A stretch of 17,735 nt of DNA from GCA-001856825 sp049965815 (GCA_049965815.1 JBMFVV010000021.1:1-17735); one strand, 5' to 3'. Positions 6,915 through 14,992 are shown, counted from the stretch's first letter. Made by a program: numbers and translations. Notes: generated by a model from the letters alone, not told the origin.

Positions 6915-8657
6915 ATGGACCAAGCATTCGAATCCATACTATCTCCGGAATTCGAAATCAGTCCGAACTCAAAAATGAAGAGTTTGGACGAGGTTTACGA
7001 GAAGTTCGGCCATCTGATACACCCCGGAATGTTAGCAATAAGAGTGACAGCATCTCTGTGTCCTGAGTGCGTTGCAGAAAACAAATTTGACAAAATGAAA
7101 ATTCCTGCGCTCGTTTATGCAGAAGGGGGAGAAGTCAAGATGATAAAGGAATGCCCCGAACACGGAGTTACCAAGGAGAAGTATTGGGAAGACTACGACA
7201 TGTACATGAAAGCAAGGAAGTGGCAGGACAAGGGTATCAAACTAGAAAACCCAATGATCAGTCTCGCAGCAGAGAAGATAAACTGCCCTACTCACTGCGG
7301 TCTTTGCGTGAAACACAAGAGCCATACAGGTCTCGGAAACGTCGTTCTAACGAACAGATGTGACCTTTCCTGCTGGTACTGCTTCTTCTATGCAAAGGAG
7401 AATGACCCCATATACGAGCCAACGTTGGACCAAATAAGGATGATGCTCAGAAGGATGAGAAATGAAAAACCTGTTGGTGCTAACGCCGTGCAGCTCACAG
7501 GGGGAGAGCCAACGATGAGAGAGGATCTTCCAGAGATCATCAAGATAGCAAGGGAAGAAGGATATGAACATGTTCAGCTGAACACGAACAGCATCAGGGC
7601 CTCAAGGGACCTTGAATTTGTGAAGAAATGCCGCGATGCTGGATCAAATGTAATTTACACAAGCTTCGATGGTGTTACCCCAAGATCAAATCCGAAGAAC
7701 TTCTGGGAGATTCCGGAAGCACTCAATAACTACAGAAAGGCAAACGTTGGGGTCGTACTCGTTCCAACCGTAATAGGGGGAGTGAACGATGGAGAACTCG
7801 GGGATATAATAAAGTTCGGGCTGTCAAACCTAGATGTAGTCAGGAGCGTAAACTTCCAGCCTGTTTCGCTTGTTGGAAGAATGCCTGATAAGCTCAGGGA
7901 AAAGCAGAGAATTACTATACCTGGGTGTATAAAGAAGATCGAGGCACAGACAGATGGTGCAATAGGGAGGGAAGACTTCTTCACTGTACCGAGCACTACC
8001 TCAGTAACCAACTTCGTGGAAGCACTGAAGGGGAAACCTACCTACAGGCTTAGCATACACTTTGCGTGCGGAATGGGTACATACGTCTTCAAAAAACCAG
8101 ATGGATCGATTATTCCAGTTACAAGATTCATAGATGTTGAAGGACTGTTCGAATACCTTAACGAGCTGGCTACCGACATAAACGACTCAAAGGTCAAGGC
8201 ACTCAAGAAAGCATCTGCACTCACGAGTCTACTAAGGAAACTTAACACATTCGTCGACGAGAAGAAAGCACCCGAGGGCTTCAAGATGAGAGAAATGATC
8301 TTTGGCGCATTCACTGGCGGAGATTACCACGGACTAAAAGCGTTCCACTACAACTCGATGTTCATTGGATTCATGCACTTCATGGATCCATACACCTACG
8401 ACGTGGATAGGGTGGAGAGATGCGATATTCACTACGCTATGCCAGATGGAAAGGTAGTGCCATTCTGTGCATTCAACGTGATTCCTGAACTCTACAGGGA
8501 TGCGACCCAGAGAAGATTCTCCATAGAACCGAAGGCATATGAAGAGAAGACGGGAAGGACCCTGAAGGAAGAGAAGTTCATCAGGAAATATTCCGACCAG
8601 GAGAAGGCACAAGTAATAGCATACTACGAGAAGTCCATCGGAAGAAAACTGGCCTAA
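6915..8657 (+). CDS. tes: Radical SAM tetraether lipid synthase (Tes-type)
   Basis: The 580-residue protein has the cysteine layout of archaeal Tes, the radical SAM enzyme that joins two archaeol-type lipids tail to tail to make membrane-spanning tetraethers. In order: an N-terminal metal-site region with CPEC (C49, C52) and ECPEHG (C80); a cysteine cluster CPTHCGLC (C124, C128, C131); the radical SAM motif CDLSCWYC (C149, C153, C156); the SAM-binding LTGGEPTMREDL (about 194-205); and C-terminal cysteines C385, C503 and C518 that could bind auxiliary clusters. The family function comes from biochemical work on the Methanocaldococcus and Methanosarcina enzymes. Tetraether membranes are a hallmark of Thermoplasmata, so the assignment fits the organism. 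It is a single gene with its own promoter, not in an operon. A different radical SAM activity of the same family cannot be excluded. Confidence 0.85.
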   Translation: MDQAFESILSPEFEISPNSKMKSLDEVYEKFGHLIHPGMLAIRVTASLCPECVAENKFDKMKIPALVYAEGGEVKMIKECPEHGVTKEKYWEDYDMYMKARKWQDKGIKLENPMISLAAEKINCPTHCGLCVKHKSHTGLGNVVLTNRCDLSCWYCFFYAKENDPIYEPTLDQIRMMLRRMRNEKPVGANAVQLTGGEPTMREDLPEIIKIAREEGYEHVQLNTNSIRASRDLEFVKKCRDAGSNVIYTSFDGVTPRSNPKNFWEIPEALNNYRKANVGVVLVPTVIGGVNDGELGDIIKFGLSNLDVVRSVNFQPVSLVGRMPDKLREKQRITIPGCIKKIEAQTDGAIGREDFFTVPSTTSVTNFVEALKGKPTYRLSIHFACGMGTYVFKKPDGSIIPVTRFIDVEGLFEYLNELATDINDSKVKALKKASALTSLLRKLNTFVDEKKAPEGFKMREMIFGAFTGGDYHGLKAFHYNSMFIGFMHFMDPYTYDVDRVERCDIHYAMPDGKVVPFCAFNVIPELYRDATQRRFSIEPKAYEEKTGRTLKEEKFIRKYSDQEKAQVIAYYEKSIGRKLA

Positions 8658-8658
8658 A

Positions 8659-9246
8659 CTAGGGAAAGATCACTCTTTTCCCTACTATTTTATATTGCTT
8701 TTCACTCATCTGTTTTAAAGCTTCTACGAGAATTTGGTGTTCGAGAGGGTGCGTTCTTTCCAGGAGTGATTCTGGTGTATCGTCGTCCCTCACTTCCAGA
8801 CATTGCTGGAGAATTATTTGCCCCCCATCTATGTCCTTGGTTACTAAATGGACCGTAGCACCAGAAATCTTCATGCCACTTCCTAATACGGCATCAGTAA
8901 CTTTTGTTCCGTACATTCCCTTCCCCCCAAACAGGGGTAGAAGCGAGGGATGAACATTTATTATCGGTCTGATATTGAGAAGTTCATCAGGGATTATCCA
9001 CAGGAATCCAGCGAGTACTATAAGATCCACCTCCAGAAAGATTTTTTTCAATTCCTCCAGCATATTCTTTCTATTGATGATCAACGATCTTATTCCACTA
9101 TTTTCTGCCCTCCTGAGTGCGAATGCATTAGGGTTACTAGAAACAACATACAGTATGTTTACATTTGAAAGGTAACCATTCTGTATGGCATCTATTATGG
9201 ACTGAAGATTAGTTCCGTTTCCGGAAACTAGAACTGCCAATTTCAT
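8659..9246 (-). CDS. purN: Phosphoribosylglycinamide formyltransferase
   Basis: The enzyme transfers a formyl group from 10-formyl-tetrahydrofolate (or an archaeal folate analogue) to GAR in purine synthesis. The product has 195 residues, usual for PurN. It begins with the family's MKLAVLVSGNGTNLQSI phosphate-binding N-terminus. Catalytic residues are visible: N97 and H99 in the INVHPSLLP segment and D140 in the IDGGQII segment. The ATG at 9246 gives the standard start but lies 38 bp inside the upstream dph2 gene, in another frame, and no strong Shine-Dalgarno is visible, so translation is probably coupled. It converges on tes with a 1-bp gap. No other purine genes are nearby. Confidence 0.93.
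   Translation of the reverse strand: MKLAVLVSGNGTNLQSIIDAIQNGYLSNVNILYVVSSNPNAFALRRAENSGIRSLIINRKNMLEELKKIFLEVDLIVLAGFLWIIPDELLNIRPIINVHPSLLPLFGGKGMYGTKVTDAVLGSGMKISGATVHLVTKDIDGGQIILQQCLEVRDDDTPESLLERTHPLEHQILVEALKQMSEKQYKIVGKRVIFP
8660..8684. terminator. Inverted repeat between convergent genes
   Basis: TAGGGAAA (8660-8667) and TTTCCCTA (8677-8684) form a perfect 8-bp stem with a 9-base loop, starting 2 bp after the tes stop codon and followed by CTATTTTAT. The hairpin also codes for the last residues of PurN on the other strand, so it could be a coding coincidence. A terminator role for tes, or protection of both convergent transcripts, is inferred. Confidence 0.3.
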
Positions 9247-10210
9247 CCGTCATAACAATTTCATCGAATATATATCTACTTTTATCCTTAAGACCGAGTG
9301 CCATCTGAAGCTCGTAAAAAGTGATAACAGGTCGGGAAAATGTGCCGTAATCTTCAATTGTTACCCTTGGACATGCAGTGTTAACGTAAACGTCTGCCGG
9401 GAAGTTCAAAAGTTCTTCGTCCCTCACTAAATCTAGAGTTATCATAAATGGGGACTTTCCCGCTTCTTCCAAAATATTATAAGCTACTCGCGCAAGAGAA
9501 TACCTTGTTTGACCAATTTTTGTAGATACTATTATCCCGAACTTCTTGGATCTGGAGGCAAAGTCAATAGCACTGTATCTCTGGGAAAGAAATTTTCTCT
9601 TCTCCTTTTCCATATCCACGTATTCCCCTGTCTTTGGGTTGAATGCCAGCACATTCTTATCCTGTAACCCTAATGCTATACCCAGTGGATGGAACATACC
9701 TTCCCCTATGAAGAGCACGTTGTTCTCTGTACCCCTGGCTGCTGAAATATTACAACCCAGGATCTGCCCCGGATAGAATACCCTGGAATCACCTTTCCTT
9801 AACGTAACTTCTAATCCACCCTCCTCCTCTAGTTTCTTCTTTATTCCTGGAAGGCTGTTGGAATATGTTACATTAGAAGTCAGTATGAGAGACTTAAATG
9901 GAATCCTTGCCACATCCACTTCAAAATCTAGATCTTCCCGAATCTCCTCGAAGATCACATTAGGATATGAACCCAGATTTGGTATTGGACTGTGGCCAAA
10001 CTGAATAAGCAAATCCCATTTTCCATTTTGAGGTATATCACAGGCACCCCAGAAGGGATCTCCAATAAAAATTAGTTCTTTCCCATCAAATTCAGTCACT
10101 ATTTCACTGATGCCCCTCTTCATGCCCTCAGGGAGCTGAATTGCAATTAATTTTGCTGACCTGTATCGCTCATCCTCCTTAATCTTCCTTAAAACTGCTT
10201 TAAAATCCAT
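9209..10210 (-). CDS. dph2: Diphthamide biosynthesis radical enzyme Dph2
   Basis: This enzyme catalyses the first step of diphthamide formation on elongation factor 2: transfer of a 3-amino-3-carboxypropyl radical from SAM to a histidine. The 333-residue protein carries the three separated cysteines that hold the unusual [4Fe-4S] cluster, one per domain: C57 (WGACDIP), C153 (LGCNIS) and C280 (NTACPRV). This spacing matches archaeal Dph2. The N-terminal IQLPEGMKR block and the central YPGQILGC block are family-typical. It is the first gene of a pair with purN, overlapping it by 38 bp. TATA-like TTAATAAC (minus strand, about 10233-10240) lies about 27 nt upstream of the ATG, in the space shared with the divergent tRNA-Ser gene. 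Confidence 0.95.
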   Translation of the reverse strand: MDFKAVLRKIKEDERYRSAKLIAIQLPEGMKRGISEIVTEFDGKELIFIGDPFWGACDIPQNGKWDLLIQFGHSPIPNLGSYPNVIFEEIREDLDFEVDVARIPFKSLILTSNVTYSNSLPGIKKKLEEEGGLEVTLRKGDSRVFYPGQILGCNISAARGTENNVLFIGEGMFHPLGIALGLQDKNVLAFNPKTGEYVDMEKEKRKFLSQRYSAIDFASRSKKFGIIVSTKIGQTRYSLARVAYNILEEAGKSPFMITLDLVRDEELLNFPADVYVNTACPRVTIEDYGTFSRPVITFYELQMALGLKDKSRYIFDEIVMTDEIGSSSFRKRN

Positions 10211-10248
10211 TCGTAAAAAGCTATATCAAACGTGTTATTAATGGTTAA

Positions 10249-10332
10249 GCCGTGGTAGCGAAGCGGCCTAACGCGCCAGACTTGAGATCTGGTTCTCTCA
10301 CGAGATCGGGAGTTCAAATCTCCCCCACGGCG
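10249..10332 (+). tRNA. tRNA-Ser (anticodon TGA)
   Basis: This is a class II tRNA of 84 nt. The acceptor GCCGTGG pairs with CCACGGC, the D stem is GCG/CGC, the anticodon stem CCAGA/TCTGG encloses CTTGAGA, the extra arm has stem TCTC/GAGA, and the T arm is GGGAG-TTCAAAT-CTCCC. The anticodon TGA reads TCA, serine. The discriminator is G, as in archaeal serine tRNAs and unlike leucine tRNAs (A), which settles the choice between the two long-arm types. CCA is not encoded and no intron is visible. A TATA-like CTATATCAAA at 10221-10230 lies about 24 nt upstream. Confidence 0.95.
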
Positions 10333-10344
10333 TCTCAAAATAAC

Positions 10345-10351
10345 CTTTAAT
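10345..10351 (+). promoter_or_regulatory. TATA-like box of the DUF309-type gene
   Basis: CTTTAAT lies between the tRNA-Ser 3' end and the ATG at 10375, centred about 27 nt before that ATG. No Shine-Dalgarno precedes the ATG, which fits a leaderless transcript. Confidence 0.35.
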
Positions 10352-10374
10352 CTCCGAAATGCTATCTTCCTAGG

Positions 10375-10920
10375 ATGCGTGACTGGAATACTAGAATTTT
10401 ACTATTCTCAAAGGAAGAAAACGATAATAGATACTTAGATAACAAGTCCCTGATAGTTAGAAGGGGAAAATTCCATACAGAGTTCGATCTTAGGTTTAAC
10501 AGTATAGAAGAAGGGCTTGAGTACGTTTCAAGTAAGGGAGAGATAGAGGAGCTCTGCACATTTAGACAGGGTGAACGACTACCCCTCAATAACAGTGTAG
10601 AAATGAGAAGCGGCATTAACTATGGTTTTTATTCAATGGATGAAGAAAAATACTGGCTCGCACATGAAATCTTCGAAGATTTCTGGAAGCATTACGAAGG
10701 AGACAGGAGTACTTTCTTTCATAATGTAGTCCTTCTGTGCGTTTCAATGGTTCACTTTCAAATGAACCACGAACCAATCGCAATTAGACTGTTCGGGGAA
10801 GCCAGGAATGGACTGACACACTTCATAGAAGAGGCAAAGTCTTGGAAATTCTCCTACCCACTAGACAATGGCATACTGAACCAGTTAAGAGAGCGTGCCA
10901 TGATTCTGGCAGATGTCTAA
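10375..10920 (+). CDS. DUF309-domain protein with an N-terminal extension
   Basis: Residues from about 85 to 150 resemble the DUF309 fold: the EEKYWLAHEIFEDFWKHYEG block with the hallmark AHE..E..W pattern, then helices leading to IAIRLFGEARNGL. The first 80 or so residues (beginning MRDWNTRILLFSKEENDNR) form a separate, mixed strand/helix domain that I do not recognise. DUF309 proteins are small helical proteins without an established activity. No membrane segment is present. The gene converges on the MFS gene with the two stop codons overlapping (10917-10920) and lies 42 bp after tRNA-Ser. I am fairly confident of the DUF309 call and have no function to offer. Confidence 0.65.
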   Translation: MRDWNTRILLFSKEENDNRYLDNKSLIVRRGKFHTEFDLRFNSIEEGLEYVSSKGEIEELCTFRQGERLPLNNSVEMRSGINYGFYSMDEEKYWLAHEIFEDFWKHYEGDRSTFFHNVVLLCVSMVHFQMNHEPIAIRLFGEARNGLTHFIEEAKSWKFSYPLDNGILNQLRERAMILADV

Positions 10921-12101
10921 CTTCCCTTCTTGTTATTTAAAGTTAATTTGAACTCCCCGTGTTCCTTGCCCATTATGTGCACGAATATAGCGAAGGTTGA
11001 GATGATAAGGAATACGACGCTAAATATCAGTAGAGTCTTTTCCAGACCTATGACCGTAGCGGAATAACCTAGGAAAGGTTCCGCCAATGCAGTAAGCAGG
11101 GAACTTACCAGAAATATCACAGACAGAACGGTAGCCCTAACTTCCGATGGAACAAGAACGTTCACTTCTTCACTCAGTATGTTAGAATAAAACCCGAATA
11201 CCACCGAGTTGAGAATGAGAAAGACCAATGAAAATACATTTTCTATTAGACCTGGAATGTAAATGGTGAAGAAAGTGAGCGAAGTGAAGAATAGCATTGC
11301 AAAGAATCTGTTCCTCGCAATAAATGCTAACCTTTGAGTGCCCAGAGACGCAAGCCCCCTTAAAAGCACGTCAGCGAAAAATATTACACCGATGAGTCCC
11401 GTGGTTATTCCCATTTCTTTGTAATACGGTTGCTTGAATATGATCATCATGTTGAAGTTTAGAAGTAATGCAACCCGGAGCAGGATTATGCTCAATATCC
11501 TTCTGTCTTTCACATAATATCCAAGCTTAAGGGCAAGAACACCACGGGTCCTGACTTTCTTCTTCTCCTTCAGTTTTAATGTGTAAATAGATGAGAACAG
11601 GACTACTAGGGCTGTCAAGATGACTACAACCCTCAGTCCGATGTATTCCCCAACATATCCTCCTATCAAAGATGCTATTGCCACAGATAGTGCTGAGAGA
11701 AAGTTGACTACGCCTATTGTCTGAAGGTATCTCATATTGTGGGATTCCGAATATTCATATGTCACACTCTCCAGTGCGGTTGAGTTTATTGCAACACCAA
11801 CCCCCCAGACAACATAACTTATCGCAATTCCTAAGAAGGTCTGGAACAGGCCGAAGAATAGAATTCCTATTCCTGTTAGCAACGAAGATATGAAGAGAGC
11901 GTTTCTTCTCCCTATCGAGTCGGTGATACGCCCCATAGGAATGCTTGAAAAAACAATTGAAAGATAGAAGACCACATCAAGTATTGTTACGTAAAAAATT
12001 GTGTAACCAATGGCGAGTAGATACAATACCCAGATTGGATTCAGGAGAAGGAACGAATAAAAGAAAGTATAAGTGTAAATGTTTCGTAGTCCACTCTTCA
12101 A
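10917..12101 (-). CDS. MFS transporter, probably for sugars or sugar acids
   Basis: The 394-residue protein has the twelve-helix layout of the major facilitator superfamily, with a basic central loop (LKLKEKKKVRTRG) between the halves and the MFS motif in loop 2-3 (MGRITDSIGRRNA, about residues 56-68). The start is TTG at 12101. A GGAG lies 7 nt upstream of it, one of the few clear ribosome-binding sites in the window, so I accept that start. It is the last gene of the glucose-catabolism cluster, 22 bp after glucose dehydrogenase, so glucose, gluconate or a related compound is the likely substrate. The substrate cannot be read from sequence, and multidrug-type efflux is an alternative. Confidence 0.8.
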   Translation of the reverse strand: MKSGLRNIYTYTFFYSFLLLNPIWVLYLLAIGYTIFYVTILDVVFYLSIVFSSIPMGRITDSIGRRNALFISSLLTGIGILFFGLFQTFLGIAISYVVWGVGVAINSTALESVTYEYSESHNMRYLQTIGVVNFLSALSVAIASLIGGYVGEYIGLRVVVILTALVVLFSSIYTLKLKEKKKVRTRGVLALKLGYYVKDRRILSIILLRVALLLNFNMMIIFKQPYYKEMGITTGLIGVIFFADVLLRGLASLGTQRLAFIARNRFFAMLFFTSLTFFTIYIPGLIENVFSLVFLILNSVVFGFYSNILSEEVNVLVPSEVRATVLSVIFLVSSLLTALAEPFLGYSATVIGLEKTLLIFSVVFLIISTFAIFVHIMGKEHGEFKLTLNNKKGS

Positions 12102-12123
12102 GCTTTAGCTCCTGAAGGGCGAA

Positions 12124-13197
12124 TTACGACCAGACTATTACCTTTTTTATCTCATGATTCTCCTTTTCAGTAAATATCTTCAGGTCCTCTGGCTGGTATC
12201 TTCCCGTTATCAGTTTATCCATATGCATAGACTTTCCGTTGGTCTCGATGAATCTTATTGCCTCTGCATAGTGTGACTTTGCACCATCTACACTTCCTGT
12301 TATAACTACGTTCTTGTCCACGAGCTTTTCCAGTACGTCGTAGTTAGAAGATGGCAGCTGCCCGCTAGTTCCAAACATGATTGCAATCCCATTGTTTGCG
12401 ATGTTATCTGTAATTTCCTTTAATACGTCCATTGCACCTACCGCATCTATAGCTGCATCCATGGGAGCGTCCTTTACCTTCTCGTCAAGTTTTTCAGAAG
12501 ATGTATCCAGATATTCTATCTTGTTGTGGTCAAGGAAATCTAAGATGTTTTCTCCCAGAGGATGCCTGTTTACCTCAACAACATTCATACCAAGTGATTT
12601 GAATACAATGGAGATAAGGAGCCCTTCAGATCCAGTCCCGAAGACATACATGTTCTTACACGCTAGCGTTGAATCGTCACAATACCACGGGAGTCTTAGC
12701 CGTAGGAACTGAAAAGTTTCCTTGATCTTCATCACATTCTTCAAGGGTTCGGTAAGAACTACAAGATCTAGTATTGAAGGATCATTCACTTTGTTAAGGA
12801 ATCTCGGATCGTCAACGAATTCGTCCCTCATGAAACCGTTCTTCCCCCTGATGCCCGCTTCAACAAAGTCGCCATCCTCACAGTAATCCTGCCTGCCTAG
12901 TCTACACATCTTGCATTTCCCAGGCCGCCTGACCATCGGTACTACTATGTCCCCTTCCTTGAATCCCAAATTCCCTCTTGGATCCTCCACTATCCCTACT
13001 GCCTCATGCCCTAGAATGAGCGAAGGCCCATTCTCTGGTCTTGCAAACTTCAGGTTTCCCAGAACAATTTCCCTATCTGTCCCGCAGATTCCAGTCTGAT
13101 ACGTTCTGATCTTTATTCCGTCTGTGGTGTCAGGGCTAACTTGAGAAATTTGTACTCCACCGTTAGGTGGAACCGTAGTTATTGCCCTCATCTTCAT
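12124..13197 (-). CDS. gdh: Glucose 1-dehydrogenase, zinc medium-chain type
   Basis: This enzyme oxidises glucose to gluconolactone, the first step of the archaeal non-phosphorylative Entner-Doudoroff path. The 357-residue protein is close in length to the Thermoplasma enzyme. Catalytic zinc ligands are visible at C38 (TGICGTDRE) and H64-E65 (LGHEAVG). A structural-zinc lobe follows with C95, C98 and C106 (KCKMC...DYC). The Rossmann motif is VFGTGSEG, and the following strand ends in NRH, a feature of NADP-using relatives. The start ATG overlaps the stop of the cyclase-family gene as ATGA, indicating translational coupling. Its neighbour gluconate dehydratase supports glucose as substrate, with galactose or xylose also possible because this family is promiscuous. 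Confidence 0.9.
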   Translation of the reverse strand: MKMRAITTVPPNGGVQISQVSPDTTDGIKIRTYQTGICGTDREIVLGNLKFARPENGPSLILGHEAVGIVEDPRGNLGFKEGDIVVPMVRRPGKCKMCRLGRQDYCEDGDFVEAGIRGKNGFMRDEFVDDPRFLNKVNDPSILDLVVLTEPLKNVMKIKETFQFLRLRLPWYCDDSTLACKNMYVFGTGSEGLLISIVFKSLGMNVVEVNRHPLGENILDFLDHNKIEYLDTSSEKLDEKVKDAPMDAAIDAVGAMDVLKEITDNIANNGIAIMFGTSGQLPSSNYDVLEKLVDKNVVITGSVDGAKSHYAEAIRFIETNGKSMHMDKLITGRYQPEDLKIFTEKENHEIKKVIVWS

Positions 13198-13808
13198 TCC
13201 TCCAGTGCAATGATTCTGGCAGGTGCCCCATCTCCACCCTTCACCAAAATGGGCATAACTTCCACAGTGAAAGAATGACCAACCAGTTCCAATAATGTGA
13301 TTGAGTTGAGGTTCTCTGCTATAGGTATGGAAGCACCAAGCAAAATATGGTGTGTCTCAAAATTCTTTGAGTTCTGAATTTCTGCTGATGGGGAATCTAT
13401 CCCTACCAGTTTGACCCCATAATCCCTAAGCTTTTTAGCGTCTTCTCCTTTGATATATGTAAAATTTTCAAAAGTCTTGAAATTCTTCCAGTCCTTGTTG
13501 TACCCTGTATAAAGCAGTATAATGTCATAATGCTCTTTTGGCAGTCTCAATTCATTCGTCGGTTCATATGATATGCAAGTCGCCCTCCCTCTTAGGTCCG
13601 AAACGTCAAGTTGATCTATCGTTTTACCTCCTTCTATGAAATGAGATGGGGCATCAAGATGTGTTCCTGTGTGTGTCCCGATCCTCATTTCTTTCATGTT
13701 GTATCCATCCTTCCTTATATTTTTGAACTGCCTTATTTCTGGTACAGGATCTCCCTTGAAGTAAGGCATCCCTTGTTCAATTGGCAGAGAAAGATCGAAA
13801 ATCCTCAA
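13194..13808 (-). CDS. Cyclase-family metal hydrolase (PF04199), candidate gluconolactonase
   Basis: The protein is 204 residues from a TTG at 13808. It has the family signature HTGTHLDAPSHF (H46, H50, D52, H56 as metal ligands, Mn or Zn), the N-terminal DLSLPIEQGMPYFKGDP block and the late GIDSPSAE block. Relatives such as kynurenine formamidase and isatin hydrolase open rings or cleave amides. I choose TTG 13808 because it overlaps the stop of gnaD (TTGA), has a G-run 5-10 nt upstream and places DLSLPI at the usual position; the open frame upstream to 13847 merely overlaps gnaD. It lies between gnaD and gdh with overlaps on both sides, so one transcript and linked function are likely. No gluconolactonase gene is visible, and ring opening of gluconolactone is the gap it could fill. 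That role is inference. Confidence 0.8.
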   Translation of the reverse strand: MRIFDLSLPIEQGMPYFKGDPVPEIRQFKNIRKDGYNMKEMRIGTHTGTHLDAPSHFIEGGKTIDQLDVSDLRGRATCISYEPTNELRLPKEHYDIILLYTGYNKDWKNFKTFENFTYIKGEDAKKLRDYGVKLVGIDSPSAEIQNSKNFETHHILLGASIPIAENLNSITLLELVGHSFTVEVMPILVKGGDGAPARIIALEE

Positions 13809-14992
13809 AATGTTCCCCCCTTCTTGAAGGTGCCTTTCACTACCCAAGGGGGTTCTTCTTTGTTAAATGATTCCATCTTGTCTGTCTTGTATTCATCTAG
13901 TATCTTTTCATTAATCTCGATACCAAGACCTGGCTTTCCACTCAGTGAGAAATATCCCTTCTCCAAGCTGTAACCTGATTTAACGAGGTCTTTCTTCCAT
14001 TTTGGCCAGAATTTCTCAAAGCTTTCCTGAATCAGGAAATTTGGTATGCTGTAATCCAGATGAAGAGTTGCAGCTGTCTGTATAGGACCGAAAGCATTAT
14101 GATATGCAACTTCAACTCCAAACGAGTCGGCAAGTACTGCCGATTCCCTTCCCTGGATTATTCCACCCACATTCGTGATGTCTGGCTGTATCACGTCTAC
14201 AAGATCCGACACAAAGTAAGGGAGGAATAAGTTCTTGTTGAGTACTCTTTCTCCCAGCGCTATTCTCACATCTGTTCTTTCTCTCAATCTCTTTAGTCCA
14301 ATGAATTGATCCGGGTGTACTGGTTCTTCAACAAAGAACGGTTCCAAATCCTCAATTCCCTGTGCAACTCTTATTGCGGAATTTGCGGAGAATCTGCCGT
14401 GACACTCTATCAGTAAATCAAGGCGTGTTCGCTCTTTCAGTATCTCAATAATTTTCCTGGCCTCACCTACTCCATTCTCATCAATCTTATCATAGTTTGA
14501 ACCGAACGGATCGAATTTGGCCGCCGTGAACCCCATTCCCTCAACTTCCTTAGCTTTGGTCAGGAAATTTTGGGGGGTCGTACAGCTATCATACCACCCG
14601 TTAGCATAAGCCCTCACCTTATCCCTGACCTTTCCGCCCAAGAGATCGTAGATAGGTGCTCCATATTCCTTTCCTACAATATCCCACGATGCGATCTCGA
14701 ATGCACTCAGTGCCGCAGTTGACTCCATAGAAACAGGGAGATAGAATGAATGCTTGTAAAATTCAAGATAATTCCTCTCTATCTCTTCCACTTCTCTGCC
14801 CATGAAGACCCTCTTCACCTCTTTCATTTCCTCGTAAACTGGCCTTGTCATCAGCGTAGTTGGAGCTTCACCATAACCCACTTCCCCATCGCTGCTTACA
14901 ACCTTCAGAACTAGTATCGTAGAACTCCAGGGGCTTGATTTTTCGCCCTCTTCTCCAAGTTCGAGTATTTCAACGTCTTTGATTCTTGTCAT
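13805..14992 (-). CDS. gnaD: Gluconate/galactonate dehydratase (enolase superfamily)
   Basis: This enzyme dehydrates gluconate (perhaps also galactonate) to 2-keto-3-deoxygluconate. From the ATG at 14992 the protein has 395 residues, the length I recall for the Sulfolobus enzyme, and its start MTRIKDVEILELG matches the family; the ATG 15 codons upstream (15037) would add an unrelated tail. The mandelate racemase-like fold is clear: KFDPF (159-163), metal ligands E196 in ECHGRF, E222 in VEEPVHP and E248 in LGERV, with H198 and H298 (YHNAFGPI) as candidate acid/base residues. The 85-bp gap from the kinase gene contains a TATA-like stretch (15045-15052), so this gene may begin its own transcript. 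It is followed by the cyclase-family gene with overlapping stop and start. Confidence 0.88.
   Translation of the reverse strand: MTRIKDVEILELGEEGEKSSPWSSTILVLKVVSSDGEVGYGEAPTTLMTRPVYEEMKEVKRVFMGREVEEIERNYLEFYKHSFYLPVSMESTAALSAFEIASWDIVGKEYGAPIYDLLGGKVRDKVRAYANGWYDSCTTPQNFLTKAKEVEGMGFTAAKFDPFGSNYDKIDENGVGEARKIIEILKERTRLDLLIECHGRFSANSAIRVAQGIEDLEPFFVEEPVHPDQFIGLKRLRERTDVRIALGERVLNKNLFLPYFVSDLVDVIQPDITNVGGIIQGRESAVLADSFGVEVAYHNAFGPIQTAATLHLDYSIPNFLIQESFEKFWPKWKKDLVKSGYSLEKGYFSLSGKPGLGIEINEKILDEYKTDKMESFNKEEPPWVVKGTFKKGGTF

Noticed and set aside
7151..8612. Several antisense and offset frames of 70-93 codons within tes
   Set aside because: They overlap a strongly recognised gene with intact motifs and show no family features of their own.
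10249..10332. Reading the long-arm tRNA as tRNA-Leu(GAG)
   Set aside because: The anticodon stem CCAGA/TCTGG fixes the loop as CTTGAGA, so the anticodon is TGA; the G discriminator also fits serine and not leucine.
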